Positions 1 through 7,127 of a stretch of DNA of 27,890 nt are shown here, piece after piece. The stretch covers positions 1 through 27,890 of the forward strand of contig JAEWFZ010000019.1 of assembly GCA_023388535.1 (NCBI GenBank), written 5' to 3'. This stretch comes from Bacillota bacterium. Its GTDB lineage: Bacteria > Bacillota_I > Bacilli_A > Erysipelotrichales > Erysipelotrichaceae. Numbering within the stretch: the first letter of the stretch is position 1; the number at the start of each line of letters is the position of its first letter. A model generated the notes under the pieces. The model was not told where the DNA came from. It made no database searches and saw nothing but the letters and a program-made list of their open reading frames with translations. The translations under genes were made by a program, and so were the position numbers.

Positions 1-36
1 ATCTTCAAAATCTAAAGTAAAATTGATTTGTGCCAT
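1..36 (-). CDS. Partial IS256-family transposase, N-terminus only
   Basis: Only the first 12 codons (MAQINFTLDFED) are in the window; the gene runs off the left edge. A good ribosome binding site (AAAGGAG on the minus strand) precedes the ATG. The N-terminus resembles the MTQ(V/I)xFTL start of IS256/mutator-type DDE transposases. The strongest support is the upstream terminal inverted repeat, described separately, which is nearly the IS256 end as I remember it. The gene is read outward, away from nanE. Whether the transposase is intact cannot be seen. Confidence 0.75.
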   Translation of the reverse strand, partial: MAQINFTLDFED

Positions 37-89
37 AGCGTTCTCCTTTATGATTGTTGTTTGTTCACTAACATCATAACAGAGCCTAT

Positions 90-126
90 GGCCCTTTTAC
101 TTTTACACAATTATATGGACTTTATC
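90..126. repeat. Terminal inverted repeat of IS256-type element
   Basis: Read on the minus strand from 126 inward, the sequence begins GATAAAGTCCATATAATTG and continues TGTGTAAAAGTAAAAGGGCC. This is nearly the same as the end of IS256 as I remember it (GATAAAGTCCGTATAATTG, then TGTGTAAAAGTAAAAAGGCC). The outer boundary of the element should therefore be at 126. The other end and the target duplication lie outside the window. Confidence 0.8.
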
Positions 127-143
127 CATTTATAAAATGAACT

Positions 144-158
144 TTGAAACCGATTTCA
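144..158 (+). promoter_or_regulatory. cre site (CcpA operator)
   Basis: TTGAAACCGATTTCA matches the catabolite-responsive element consensus WTGNAANCGNWNNCW at every fixed position and overlaps the -35 box. CcpA with HPr(Ser-P) bound here would block transcription of the nanE-PTS operon when preferred sugars are present. I saw no equally good cre match upstream of the other promoters. Confidence 0.7.
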
Positions 159-172
159 TAACGTGATATAAT
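144..172 (+). promoter_or_regulatory. nanE operon promoter
   Basis: The -35 box TTGAAA (144-149), a 17-nt spacer and a perfect -10 TATAAT (167-172) form a strong sigma-A-type promoter reading into nanE. The expected transcription start is near 179, which gives a leader of about 80 nt. Confidence 0.8.
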
Positions 173-188
173 TTACTAAGTCACATTA

Positions 189-218
189 AAGTAAACTTAA
201 CATTTCAAATGTTTACTT
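189..218. promoter_or_regulatory. Nested inverted repeats downstream of the nanE promoter
   Basis: Outer arms AAGTAAAC (189-196) and GTTTACTT (211-218) are perfect inverted repeats. Inside them is a perfect 15-bp palindrome, AACATTTCAAATGTT (199-213), with a slightly different centre. The position just after the predicted transcription start suggests a repressor operator, possibly for a GntR- or RpiR-type regulator encoded elsewhere. An RNA hairpin is the alternative. Confidence 0.5.
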
Positions 219-261
219 ATTTGGAAATCAATCAAATCAAATAGTAAAAGAGGGCAGAACT

Positions 262-954
262 ATGAACGTTTTAGAAAAAATCAGAGGAAAAATAATCGTT
301 TCGTGCCAAGGAACCGCGAAAAGTGGTAATCCATTCCACACCAGTGATGATATGTTGCAAATGGCTAAATCTGCATATTTAGGTGGAAGTGCAGGGTTTA
401 GGTTAAACACTCCCGAACATATCAAGAAAGTTAAAGAATATTATCCAGATATCCCACTAGTTGGTATATATAAAATAGAAACCGAGGGATTTCCAGTGTT
501 TATAACACCGACTCTTGAAGAAGCTGAGGCACTACATGAGATTGGATGCGAAATAATAGGAATTGATGGAACTAACCGTAAGAATAGAAATAATGAATTT
601 GGATATGAAGTTATTAAACAATTGAAAGATAAATATCCCAATCAGTTAGTTATGGCAGATTTGGCAACGATTGAAGATGCACGACTTTCTCTTGAGGCTG
701 GTGCAGATATCATATCTACCACTTTATCTGGTTATACCGAAGAAACTAAAAACAAACCAAAAGATGTTGCCGATTTTGATTTAATAAGAGAAATTAGAGA
801 AAAATTTCCAGATGCTTATATCAATGCTGAAGGACGTATATGGACGCGTGAAGATGTAAAACAAGCTTTTGAAGCTGGTGCAAATGTGGTAACTGTAGGA
901 ACAGCCATCACAAATCCTATGATGATTACTAAGCGTTTTGTTGAGTTTTTGTAG
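262..954 (+). CDS. nanE: N-acetylmannosamine-6-phosphate 2-epimerase
   Basis: The 230-aa cytosolic TIM-barrel protein of the NanE family interconverts ManNAc-6-P and GlcNAc-6-P. Family signatures are the N-terminal IVSCQG, the VGIYK strand with the likely catalytic lysine K71, VFITPT, a GIDGTNRK segment in place of the usual ALDATxRxRP, MADLAT, and NAEGRIWT with the likely catalytic glutamate E190. Length is normal. A ribosome binding site (AGAGGG) lies just upstream of the ATG. It is the first gene of an operon with a complete mannose-family PTS, so the imported sugar is probably ManNAc or a related N-acylmannosamine that enters as the 6-phosphate. The sequence is clearly diverged from typical NanE, so a different 2-epimer pair is possible. 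The only controls seen are the cre site and the palindromes upstream. Confidence 0.88.
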   Translation: MNVLEKIRGKIIVSCQGTAKSGNPFHTSDDMLQMAKSAYLGGSAGFRLNTPEHIKKVKEYYPDIPLVGIYKIETEGFPVFITPTLEEAEALHEIGCEIIGIDGTNRKNRNNEFGYEVIKQLKDKYPNQLVMADLATIEDARLSLEAGADIISTTLSGYTEETKNKPKDVADFDLIREIREKFPDAYINAEGRIWTREDVKQAFEAGANVVTVGTAITNPMMITKRFVEFL

Positions 955-966
955 AAACTGATAATT

Positions 967-984
967 ACTCAGTTTAGACTGAGT
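967..984 (+). other. Intercistronic hairpin nanE-IIC
   Basis: ACTCAGT and ACTGAGT are perfect 7-bp arms around a TTAG loop in the 63-nt gap. There is no U-tract long enough for a terminator, so it is more likely an RNA processing or stability element that sets the ratio of epimerase to transporter. Confidence 0.35.
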
Positions 985-1017
985 TCTTATAGCATTTTTC
1001 CTAGGAGGGAGGTTATT

Positions 1018-1782
1018 ATGAACATTGAACTAGGTTATGCTTTATATGTATCCATAGTCTGTACATTCTTCGGTTGGCTACAATACGGAATGTACGGGTT
1101 TAGACTTACAGAACCAATCATCTGTGGTCCTCTGGTAGGCCTGTTTTTAGGTGATATAAAAACAGGAATATTGATTGGCGGAACTCTACAACTTGTTTAC
1201 ATGGGGGTCGTTGCAGTTGGTGCGGCAATTCCTGTTAACAAAACAACAGCTACAACCATCACTACAGCTTTGAGCATAATTGCTGGACTTGATATGAACA
1301 CAGCCATAGCTTTAGCGGTACCAGCGGCTGTTCTTGGACAATTTGACAGAATGGCAGCTTGGACAATTAACGCTCCAATAATGCACATGGCCGATAGACA
1401 TGCAGAGAATGGGGATTATAAGAAGATGAACCGATTAACATACCTTGGGTCTCTTGTATTCTTTGTTTCTGAATTTATTCCAGTGTTTATTAGTATCTAT
1501 TTTGGCTCACAATTTGTAACTCAATTACATGAAAACATGCCTATTTGGCTAAACAATTGGTTAACTGTATCAACCAAGATGTTACCTGCCTTAGGATTTG
1601 GTATGCTTTTATCCATGATGTATAAAGTCAATTACATACCTTACTTGTTGATTGGTTTTGTACTAAGTACAGTATTTGGTGGTTCTCTACTAGCTATTGC
1701 CATTGTTGGAACAGCTTTAGCTATGATGGCTTTCTTTAACTCACCACAAACTGGACGTAAGAGAAGGAGAGGTAACGTTTAA
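1018..1782 (+). CDS. PTS mannose-family IIC component (system 1)
   Basis: A 254-aa polytopic membrane protein of the mannose-sorbose IIC family (ManY/AgaW type), one half of the sugar channel. Visible features are hydrophobic helices throughout, the conserved early segment LTEPIICGPLVGLFLGD, a GGTLQLVYMGVVAVGAAIP segment typical of the family's pore-lining region, and a short basic C-terminus (RKRRR). It has a strong ribosome binding site, AGGAGGGAGG. Its stop overlaps the IID start by one base (TAATG), the usual sign of coupled synthesis of the IIC-IID pair. The nanE neighbour points to an N-acylmannosamine substrate; the sequence alone does not fix this. Confidence 0.92.
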   Translation: MNIELGYALYVSIVCTFFGWLQYGMYGFRLTEPIICGPLVGLFLGDIKTGILIGGTLQLVYMGVVAVGAAIPVNKTTATTITTALSIIAGLDMNTAIALAVPAAVLGQFDRMAAWTINAPIMHMADRHAENGDYKKMNRLTYLGSLVFFVSEFIPVFISIYFGSQFVTQLHENMPIWLNNWLTVSTKMLPALGFGMLLSMMYKVNYIPYLLIGFVLSTVFGGSLLAIAIVGTALAMMAFFNSPQTGRKRRRGNV

Positions 1783-2645
1783 TGTCTGAAGTCATGTTAG
1801 AACCTGGATTGCAACCAGAAAACAATCGTATCACCTTATCTAAAAAAGATTTGAATAAAGTAATGCTTCGGTTTTCTATATTCCCGATGTCAACAATTAA
1901 CTACGAACGTTTCCAAACGCTTCAATTCTTTATGGCAATCTCACCTGCTTTAGAAAAGCTTTATACAAGTAAAGAAGATCGAATTGAAGCAGCTCAACGT
2001 CACATGGCCTTCTTTAATACTACGCCTGAATGGATTGGGTTTATTATTGGATTGTCAACTGCAACTGAAGAACAAGCTGCTAATATGCCCTATGGTGAGG
2101 AAAGAAAAGAGCTTCAAGAATCTGTGAACGTAGTTAAAGCTTCGTTAATGGGTCCACTAGCAGGGATAGGTGATTCATTGAGAGCAACAACAGATGCAAT
2201 TATTGGAGCCATAGCAGCAGGATTCGCATTAAATGGATCATTACTTGGTGCCTTAACCATGTTTATCTTTGGAAACCTAATGTATTTAGGCATTGCATAT
2301 TATGGATTTTTCTATAGTTATAGAAACGGTATGAAAGTTATCAGTGAAATGAACAAAACTGGTATCCTGGACCGGCTAATGCATTCAGCAACTATTTTAG
2401 GTATGACCGCACTAGGTGCTTTGATTCCATCGTGGGTTGGATTCAATTTAAAAACGGATATTAAAATTGGAGATTATGTTTTAAATCTTCAAGCTGAACT
2501 TGACAATATTATTCCAGGTTTAGCACCACTTGCACTGACAATATTTATTGCTTGGTTATATCGTAAAAATATTTCTTCGTTGAGACTGGTAGGACTAATC
2601 TTTTTATTAGCTCTAGGATTCTCATTACTTGGAATTTCGTTATAA
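1782..2645 (+). CDS. PTS mannose-family IID component (system 1)
   Basis: A 287-aa membrane protein of the mannose-family IID group (ManZ type), which pairs with IIC. Family marks are an N-terminal cytosolic part with NYERFQTLQF and the early FNTTPEW motif, the central LMGPLAGIGDS motif with its conserved glycines and aspartate, and C-terminal hydrophobic segments. The N-terminus carries about 20 extra residues before the conserved LSKKDL start. The start codon overlaps the IIC stop, and AGGAGAGG lies upstream inside IIC. Confidence 0.92.
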   Translation: MSEVMLEPGLQPENNRITLSKKDLNKVMLRFSIFPMSTINYERFQTLQFFMAISPALEKLYTSKEDRIEAAQRHMAFFNTTPEWIGFIIGLSTATEEQAANMPYGEERKELQESVNVVKASLMGPLAGIGDSLRATTDAIIGAIAAGFALNGSLLGALTMFIFGNLMYLGIAYYGFFYSYRNGMKVISEMNKTGILDRLMHSATILGMTALGALIPSWVGFNLKTDIKIGDYVLNLQAELDNIIPGLAPLALTIFIAWLYRKNISSLRLVGLIFLLALGFSLLGISL

Positions 2646-2671
2646 AAAATCTAAATTATGGAGGTATGTAA

Positions 2672-3151
2672 ATGGCAGTTCTAAGATATCAATTAGATAG
2701 TAGAATGCTCCACGGACAGGTAAGTTCTTTTGGGAGAAACATGAATATCGAGTTTTATCTTGTGGTTAATGAAGAAACCGCAAATAACGAAACAGAGATT
2801 ATGTTATTAGAACTTGCAGCTTTAAATACAGAAGTAGAAGTAGTTTCTCCAGAAGAAGCGTATGAAATATTATCAGATGGAGAGCTTGATGACTATCGAA
2901 CAATGGTCGTTTTCAAATATATTTCTGATGTTAAAGAGATTGTTGAACTTGGTTTGCGGTTTGATGAACTAAGTATCAGTGGAATGTATGCAAAAGATGA
3001 AGAAAAGAAAGAAAAGGTTGAGACCAATTTATTCGTGGATGAAGAAGATTTAAAAAACTTTCGATACTTCGAAGATAACGGAATTACTCTTACACATCAA
3101 ATATCTCCAGAATACAAGAAAAAGTATGTTAGAGATTTAGCTAAGTACTAG
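2672..3151 (+). CDS. PTS mannose-family IIB component (system 1)
   Basis: A 159-aa cytosolic phosphotransfer domain. The phosphorylated histidine is H14, in LDSRMLHGQV, a variant of the usual RxDxRLIHGQV loop. The GGAGG ribosome binding site is 7 nt from the ATG. The protein is more acidic and more diverged than the other two IIB proteins in the window, and the usual GxxVPVxxVNxGN region is not clear (GLRFDELSISGMYAKD takes its place). It should still accept phosphate from the IIA at 4123 and pass it to the sugar. A hairpin follows before the next gene. Confidence 0.88.
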   Translation: MAVLRYQLDSRMLHGQVSSFGRNMNIEFYLVVNEETANNETEIMLLELAALNTEVEVVSPEEAYEILSDGELDDYRTMVVFKYISDVKEIVELGLRFDELSISGMYAKDEEKKEKVETNLFVDEEDLKNFRYFEDNGITLTHQISPEYKKKYVRDLAKY

Positions 3152-3157
3152 TCTGTT

Positions 3158-3190
3158 AAGGCTAACTCCAAGATGAGTTAGCCTTTTAGA
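3158..3190 (+). terminator. Hairpin after PTS IIB, possible partial terminator
   Basis: AAGGCTAACTC (3158-3168) pairs perfectly with GAGTTAGCCTT (3175-3185), an 11-bp stem with a 6-nt loop, followed by only a short T run. It sits inside the operon, before the M28-like gene and IIA. It may act as an attenuating terminator that lowers their expression relative to IIB, IIC and IID. Confidence 0.55.
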
Positions 3191-3204
3191 AAAATGGGTA
3201 GAAC

Positions 3205-4119
3205 ATGATTTCAATAGATGTTGAGAACAAAGAAAGCTTACGTAACCGATTCATTGTTTTTTCAATTAAGCTAAATAGGAGAAAAACAAGTCTCCAAAGA
3301 AGAAAAGTGATTAATTTGTTTAGTTTATTGATGACTAAGCTAAAATATTCAACTAATCTGATAAACCTAGAAAAGAACAAAGGTTCAATACTTATCGCAG
3401 AAAAACGAAACAATCCAGACATTGTAATAACGGCTAACTTAATAAATGGAGATCCTCATGTCTTAAGGAAAAGCAGATTTAATCCATTAAATAGGTTGGA
3501 AAACAAAAAAACAGAAATGATGAATAGCACAATTTTATTATTCACAGAAGCTTTAACAATTTTGATAGGCGTGCTAATTCTATATATAGGCAAAACGAAA
3601 TATAACAATATTTTTTTACAGTCGTTTGGAATTATAATAATGATTGCTACGATAGTCTTTAGTTATTTTAGTCAATCTAGAACGCACATAAGTAAGGATG
3701 CCGCTCTTTTTTCATTAATTGAGTTTGCATCAACAAATAAAGATTCGGACGCCACTTTATGCTTTATTAACTCAACGGATCAATTTGTGACAAACAATAC
3801 TTTAAAAAGTCTTTATCCCAATTCTCTAATTATCTTGATTAACCAGCTTATCGATAGCGAAAGTGTTACTTGTTATTACACTAGTGATGCAAAAGAAAAC
3901 ATAATGACTCTCAAAGATAGGTGTGTTGAACCGAGTTATCTGCCAATAGAATCTGAGTATGAATCGATAATATATCCCATTAATAGGGGTGTCATACTGA
4001 CAACAACTGATTCAACAGATAATAAGACAATCTTTCCTGGTAGTAAAGAAGATATAGAAGTGGATGTAGAGCTCTTTTCTTATGTACCGAAAATGTTAAA
4101 AAATTTTGAAAGGAGATAG
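3205..4119 (+). CDS. Membrane protein resembling a degenerate M28 peptidase
   Basis: A 304-aa protein I do not recognise with certainty. It has a basic N-terminal part and a segment PDIVITANLINGD. Two hydrophobic helices follow around residues 110-155, then a soluble C-terminal domain starting at DAALFSLIEFA. This order resembles Bacillota M28-type peptidases with a membrane hairpin inserted between the first metal ligand strand (AHYDT) and the DNxSG helix. Here AHYDT reads ANLIN, the DNxSG site reads DAALF, and the glutamate pair after the next strand reads TD. The metal ligands would therefore be lost, making it a pseudo-enzyme, perhaps a sensor or scaffold. The start has only a weak ribosome binding site. 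It lies between IIB and IIA, and its sampled base composition is AT-richer than the later genes. Confidence 0.45.
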   Translation: MISIDVENKESLRNRFIVFSIKLNRRKTSLQRRKVINLFSLLMTKLKYSTNLINLEKNKGSILIAEKRNNPDIVITANLINGDPHVLRKSRFNPLNRLENKKTEMMNSTILLFTEALTILIGVLILYIGKTKYNNIFLQSFGIIIMIATIVFSYFSQSRTHISKDAALFSLIEFASTNKDSDATLCFINSTDQFVTNNTLKSLYPNSLIILINQLIDSESVTCYYTSDAKENIMTLKDRCVEPSYLPIESEYESIIYPINRGVILTTTDSTDNKTIFPGSKEDIEVDVELFSYVPKMLKNFERR

Positions 4120-4122
4120 TTA

Positions 4123-4557
4123 ATGAAAGGAATACTGTTACTTAGTCATGGTGAATTGGCTAATGGAATAATGAATTCGGTCTCATTCTTTTTTGGGGAT
4201 GAAATTGAACAACTCGATGCACTTATATTGAAACAAGATGATGATGCAACAAAATTTGGTGAACGAATAAATGAAGCTGTTACAAAATTAGATACAGGCG
4301 AAGGAGTAGTAATATTAGTTGATTTGTTTGGAGGTACTCCCTGTAATCAATCAGCATATGTTTTAAAGGATAACATAGACATCATTACTGGCTTAAATCT
4401 CCCATTACTGATGGAGTGCTTGAGCATGCGTATGCAAGGTGAATTTGATGCCGAAGAACTTGTTAGTAGAGGCAAAGAGTCTATCTCGAATTATGGTGCT
4501 TTACTAAGAGAAAAACTAGCAAATAGAAAACCAAGACGCCGAAAAAATAAAGAATAG
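4123..4557 (+). CDS. PTS mannose-family IIA component (system 1)
   Basis: A 144-aa cytosolic phosphocarrier that takes phosphate from HPr. The active-site histidine is H9 in LLLSHGELANG, and the family motif LVDLFGGTPCNQSA is present. The C-terminus is a short basic tail (RKPRRRKNKE) that is unusual for the family and might contact membrane or nucleic acid. It starts 3 nt after the preceding stop with GAAAGGAG upstream. It closes the first PTS operon. System 2 (9763-11869) has no IIA of its own, so this protein may also serve it. Confidence 0.92.
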   Translation: MKGILLLSHGELANGIMNSVSFFFGDEIEQLDALILKQDDDATKFGERINEAVTKLDTGEGVVILVDLFGGTPCNQSAYVLKDNIDIITGLNLPLLMECLSMRMQGEFDAEELVSRGKESISNYGALLREKLANRKPRRRKNKE

Positions 4558-4613
4558 TTTTGGCACTTACCTATACTTCGTATTATCAAAACCAACCAAT
4601 GGTATCAATGTGT

Positions 4614-4643
4614 TTGTTGGACACTTTAATAATGTATTATAAA
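4614..4643 (+). promoter_or_regulatory. Possible promoter for the Nif3-like gene
   Basis: TTGTTG (4614-4619), an 18-nt gap and TATAAA (4638-4643) make a moderate match to a sigma-A promoter in the 109-nt gap after the first PTS operon. No clear terminator separates the two, so readthrough is also possible. Confidence 0.35.
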
Positions 4644-4666
4644 TAAGTAATCAGAGAGGAAAATCA

Positions 4667-5506
4667 ATGAAAATAATAGAAATTATCGATAAGATAAAAG
4701 AAAACTCCAAACACGAGTATCTAGGAAAGCCAATCCAAAGTTCAACCACTAGAGACAAAATCTTGTTTGGAGACCCTAGTATAGAATGCACAGGTATAGT
4801 AACCACCTGCTTTGCGTCCGTTGAAGTCATTAGAAAAACCATTGAGCTCGGATATAACTTTATTATTGTGCACGAAGCGTTATTCTGGAATCGAGGCGAT
4901 CACACCGACTGGCTTGAAAATAACGAAACCTTCCAAGAAAAAAGAGATATCCTTACAAAAGGAAATATCTGTGTTTGGAGATACCACGATTATGTACACG
5001 CCGGATTAAACATCAATGGTGAATACAAAGACGGAATTTTTTATGGCATCAGTAGCATGCTCGGTTGGAACGATTATATAATTTCTGATGACTTCGCCCC
5101 AAATATGTTTGACATCCCAGAAATATCTGCTCGAAAATTAGCTAGATTCTTCATTGACAAATTCAATTTAACTCAGCTTAGAGTTGTTGGTAATTTAGAG
5201 GCCAAAATTAAACGAGTATATTTTCCGTTTCATATCATGGGTGGTGAAGGTGATAATCAATTTACGAAAATCATCAACGATGAACAAGTTAATGGAATCG
5301 TAACCATGGAGCTAGTCGACTACACCATTAGTGAGTATGTAAGGGATGCGGCGTATTTAAATAAAGATAAATGTATCTTTGCTGTCGGACATTTTAACTT
5401 TGAAGAATTAGGAATGGCTTACTTGGAAAAAGCATTACCCAATCTAATAGGAAGTCAAGTACCGATTCAATTTATAGCATCGGGTGATACCTATCGATAT
5501 GTTTAA
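4667..5506 (+). CDS. Nif3-like dinuclear metal-centre protein (DUF34)
   Basis: A 279-aa cytosolic protein of the Nif3/DUF34 family. The family's first metal site (usually HHP followed by F) reads FIIVHEALFWNRGD here, with H69. The middle has CVWRYHDYVHAG in place of the AHTNLD segment, and the C-terminal ligand region reads VGHFNFEELG, like the GHxxxE motif that closes the metal site. No general function is established for the family; proposals include hydrolase and metal-insertion roles. The AGAGAGGAAAA ribosome binding site is good. It stands in front of an M24-fold gene and sugar genes, so an accessory hydrolytic role on a sugar derivative is a reasonable inference. Variant ligands make the subfamily distinct from the housekeeping one. 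Confidence 0.75.
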   Translation: MKIIEIIDKIKENSKHEYLGKPIQSSTTRDKILFGDPSIECTGIVTTCFASVEVIRKTIELGYNFIIVHEALFWNRGDHTDWLENNETFQEKRDILTKGNICVWRYHDYVHAGLNINGEYKDGIFYGISSMLGWNDYIISDDFAPNMFDIPEISARKLARFFIDKFNLTQLRVVGNLEAKIKRVYFPFHIMGGEGDNQFTKIINDEQVNGIVTMELVDYTISEYVRDAAYLNKDKCIFAVGHFNFEELGMAYLEKALPNLIGSQVPIQFIASGDTYRYV

Positions 5507-5549
5507 CGAAGCTTCTAAACCAGAAATACAATAAAGAAGAACCTTATTC

Positions 5550-5596
5550 GGCGAGCTTTTAAGACGACTAGAACGTCTCATAGAGCTCGCCTTTAT
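5550..5596 (+). terminator. Bulged hairpin terminator after the Nif3-like gene
   Basis: GGCGAGCT (5550-5557) pairs with AGCTCGCC (5584-5591), and inner arms AGACG (5562-5566) and CGTCT (5574-5578) extend the stem past an internal loop. A short T-rich stretch follows. It probably ends transcription of the Nif3-like gene, just before a new promoter. Confidence 0.55.
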
Positions 5597-5607
5597 AATC
5601 GAAGTTA

Positions 5608-5635
5608 TTGATGGCTTAGAATTCTATGCTATACT
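5608..5635 (+). promoter_or_regulatory. Promoter for the M24-family gene
   Basis: The -35 box TTGATG (5608-5613), a 16-nt spacer and an extended -10 (TGC followed by TATACT at 5630-5635) lie just upstream of the gene at 5658. Confidence 0.6.
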
Positions 5636-5657
5636 TAAATACGAAGGGGGAAAAAGA

Positions 5658-7025
5658 ATGATTAAATATATAGAACAACCACAACCAATAAAAGATTTTA
5701 GTGGTGAACGAGTTTGGTTAACCGACGAAACCATGAAAGAACGAAAAAACAAAGTACTCCAAAAAATGAAAGAAGAAGGATATGATGCCCTTTTCATTTA
5801 TGGTGATGTAGATCATGGTTTTAATCTAGAATATTTAGTTGGATTTTACACTCGATTTGAAGAAGGCGCCTTATTATTGTATCAATCCGGTGAAGCGTTT
5901 TTATTCTTAGGAAACGAAAACATTTCTCGCGGACCACTGGCTAGAATTGAGAATACCTCCATCCATTGTTCTTATTTTTCTCTTCCATATCAACCCATGT
6001 ATCAACACAATCTAGCAGAGACCTTTAAAAAAGGAAAACTAACCAAAGACATGAAACTAGGCATTGTTGGTTTCAAACAATTTCACAATACCTCTGAAGA
6101 GCCTAAACAACTCTTTGACATACCTAAATATGTATATGATGCTTTAGCTCAAAATGTCGACCATATTGAAAATGCTACCGAATTATTCATTGGTGATAAG
6201 GGTGTTCGAAGAACTAATAATGCCAATGAAATTGCACACTATGAGTCGGCCGCAGCGTTGGCTGGTGACAGTATTCTTGATGCTTTGAATATGGTTAAGG
6301 TAGGAACCAGTGAATTTGAAATTGCTGATGTCTTACATCGCTATGGTCAAAACACAAGCATTGTTACGGTAGTAGCAAGTGGTGAACGTTATAAATATGG
6401 AAACATGTTTCCAAGTCATAAGAAAATAGAACTCAACGATCCAATGTCCATTACCATCGGATTACGCGGTGGAGCTTCTTCAAGAGCAGGTATTGCTAGC
6501 TACAAGGAAGAAGATTTACCTGAAGAAATAAAAGATTACCTAACAAAAGTAGCTATGCCGTATTTTAAAATCTACAGTACTTGGCTAGAATCGCTATCAA
6601 TCGGTATGAAAGGTAAAGAAATGTATCAGCTGGTTGAGAAAAACTATCCAAAAGAAGACCATTATTGGTACTTAAATCCGGGTCATTTAACCGCAAATGA
6701 AGAATGGTTATCAACCATGATGTATCCTGATTCAGAGGAAGAAGTACAATCTGGAAACATTTTTCAAGTAGATATCATTCCTTATGTACCAAACTATCCC
6801 GGCGCAAGTGCAGAAAGTACCATCTGTATTGCTGATGAGGCCTTAAGACAAGAAATAAAAGAGCAATATCCAGATTTACATCAACGATTTATTAATCGTC
6901 AGAAATATATTAGAGAAACTTTAGGTATCCAAATTTCGGATGATATTTTACCTATGGCTTCTACCGTTGGTTATATGCGTCCACTTATGTTGGATCATAA
7001 ACGCTGCTTAGTTAAGAAACAATAA
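5658..7025 (+). CDS. M24 (creatinase/Xaa-Pro peptidase fold) protein, metal ligands altered
   Basis: A 455-aa protein with the two-domain build of aminopeptidase P and creatinase. The N-terminal domain (about residues 25-170) contains the DALFIYGDVDHGFNLEYLVGF segment. The C-terminal pita-bread domain begins with RRTNNANEIAHYESAAALA. Active peptidases carry two aspartates in the D-x10-D element; at the matching place this protein reads SITIGLRGGASSRAG with no acidic residue. The later histidine (NPGH) and glutamate (AESTICI) are still visible. It is therefore probably not a dinuclear metallopeptidase and may work like creatinase, which needs no metal and cleaves C-N bonds in small molecules. 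Start supported by AAGGGGG. It follows the Nif3-like gene and precedes the SIS-NagA pair. Confidence 0.75.
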   Translation: MIKYIEQPQPIKDFSGERVWLTDETMKERKNKVLQKMKEEGYDALFIYGDVDHGFNLEYLVGFYTRFEEGALLLYQSGEAFLFLGNENISRGPLARIENTSIHCSYFSLPYQPMYQHNLAETFKKGKLTKDMKLGIVGFKQFHNTSEEPKQLFDIPKYVYDALAQNVDHIENATELFIGDKGVRRTNNANEIAHYESAAALAGDSILDALNMVKVGTSEFEIADVLHRYGQNTSIVTVVASGERYKYGNMFPSHKKIELNDPMSITIGLRGGASSRAGIASYKEEDLPEEIKDYLTKVAMPYFKIYSTWLESLSIGMKGKEMYQLVEKNYPKEDHYWYLNPGHLTANEEWLSTMMYPDSEEEVQSGNIFQVDIIPYVPNYPGASAESTICIADEALRQEIKEQYPDLHQRFINRQKYIRETLGIQISDDILPMASTVGYMRPLMLDHKRCLVKKQ

Positions 7026-7054
7026 TAAATAACAAATAGTATAAAATGCGTCGG

Positions 7055-7082
7055 TTGACATCTACTAATGGAGGTCTATAAT
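7055..7082 (+). promoter_or_regulatory. Consensus promoter for the SIS-nagA pair
   Basis: Perfect TTGACA (7055-7060), a 16-nt spacer and perfect TATAAT (7077-7082). This is the best promoter in the window and starts a transcript for the SIS gene and the divergent NagA. Confidence 0.75.
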
Positions 7083-7095
7083 GGACTTAAGACCA
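7082..7095. promoter_or_regulatory. Near-palindromic operator TGGACTTAAGACCA
   Basis: The 14-bp sequence is a palindrome with one mismatched pair and begins at the last base of the -10 box. Arms of the TGGnCT/AGnCCA type recall operators of HutC-subfamily GntR repressors such as NagR/DasR (TGGTCTAGACCA), which respond to amino-sugar phosphates. A repressor here would occlude polymerase. No such regulator is encoded in the window. Confidence 0.45.
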
Positions 7096-7127
7096 TATTT
7101 ATCACATAAAATAAAAGGAGATAATTT

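Larger units (their letters stand above)
1..126 (-). mobile_element. IS256-family insertion sequence, partial
   Basis: Terminal repeat at 90-126, a leader, and the start of the transposase at 36 reading left. The element ends only 18 bp upstream of the -35 box of the nanE promoter, so it forms the left border of the sugar-utilisation region. Confidence 0.75.

Noticed and set aside
1197..1388. Minus-strand reading frame opposite PTS IIC, and similar frames opposite other genes
   Set aside because: Composition-driven frames antisense to clear genes, with no ribosome binding site or recognisable domain.
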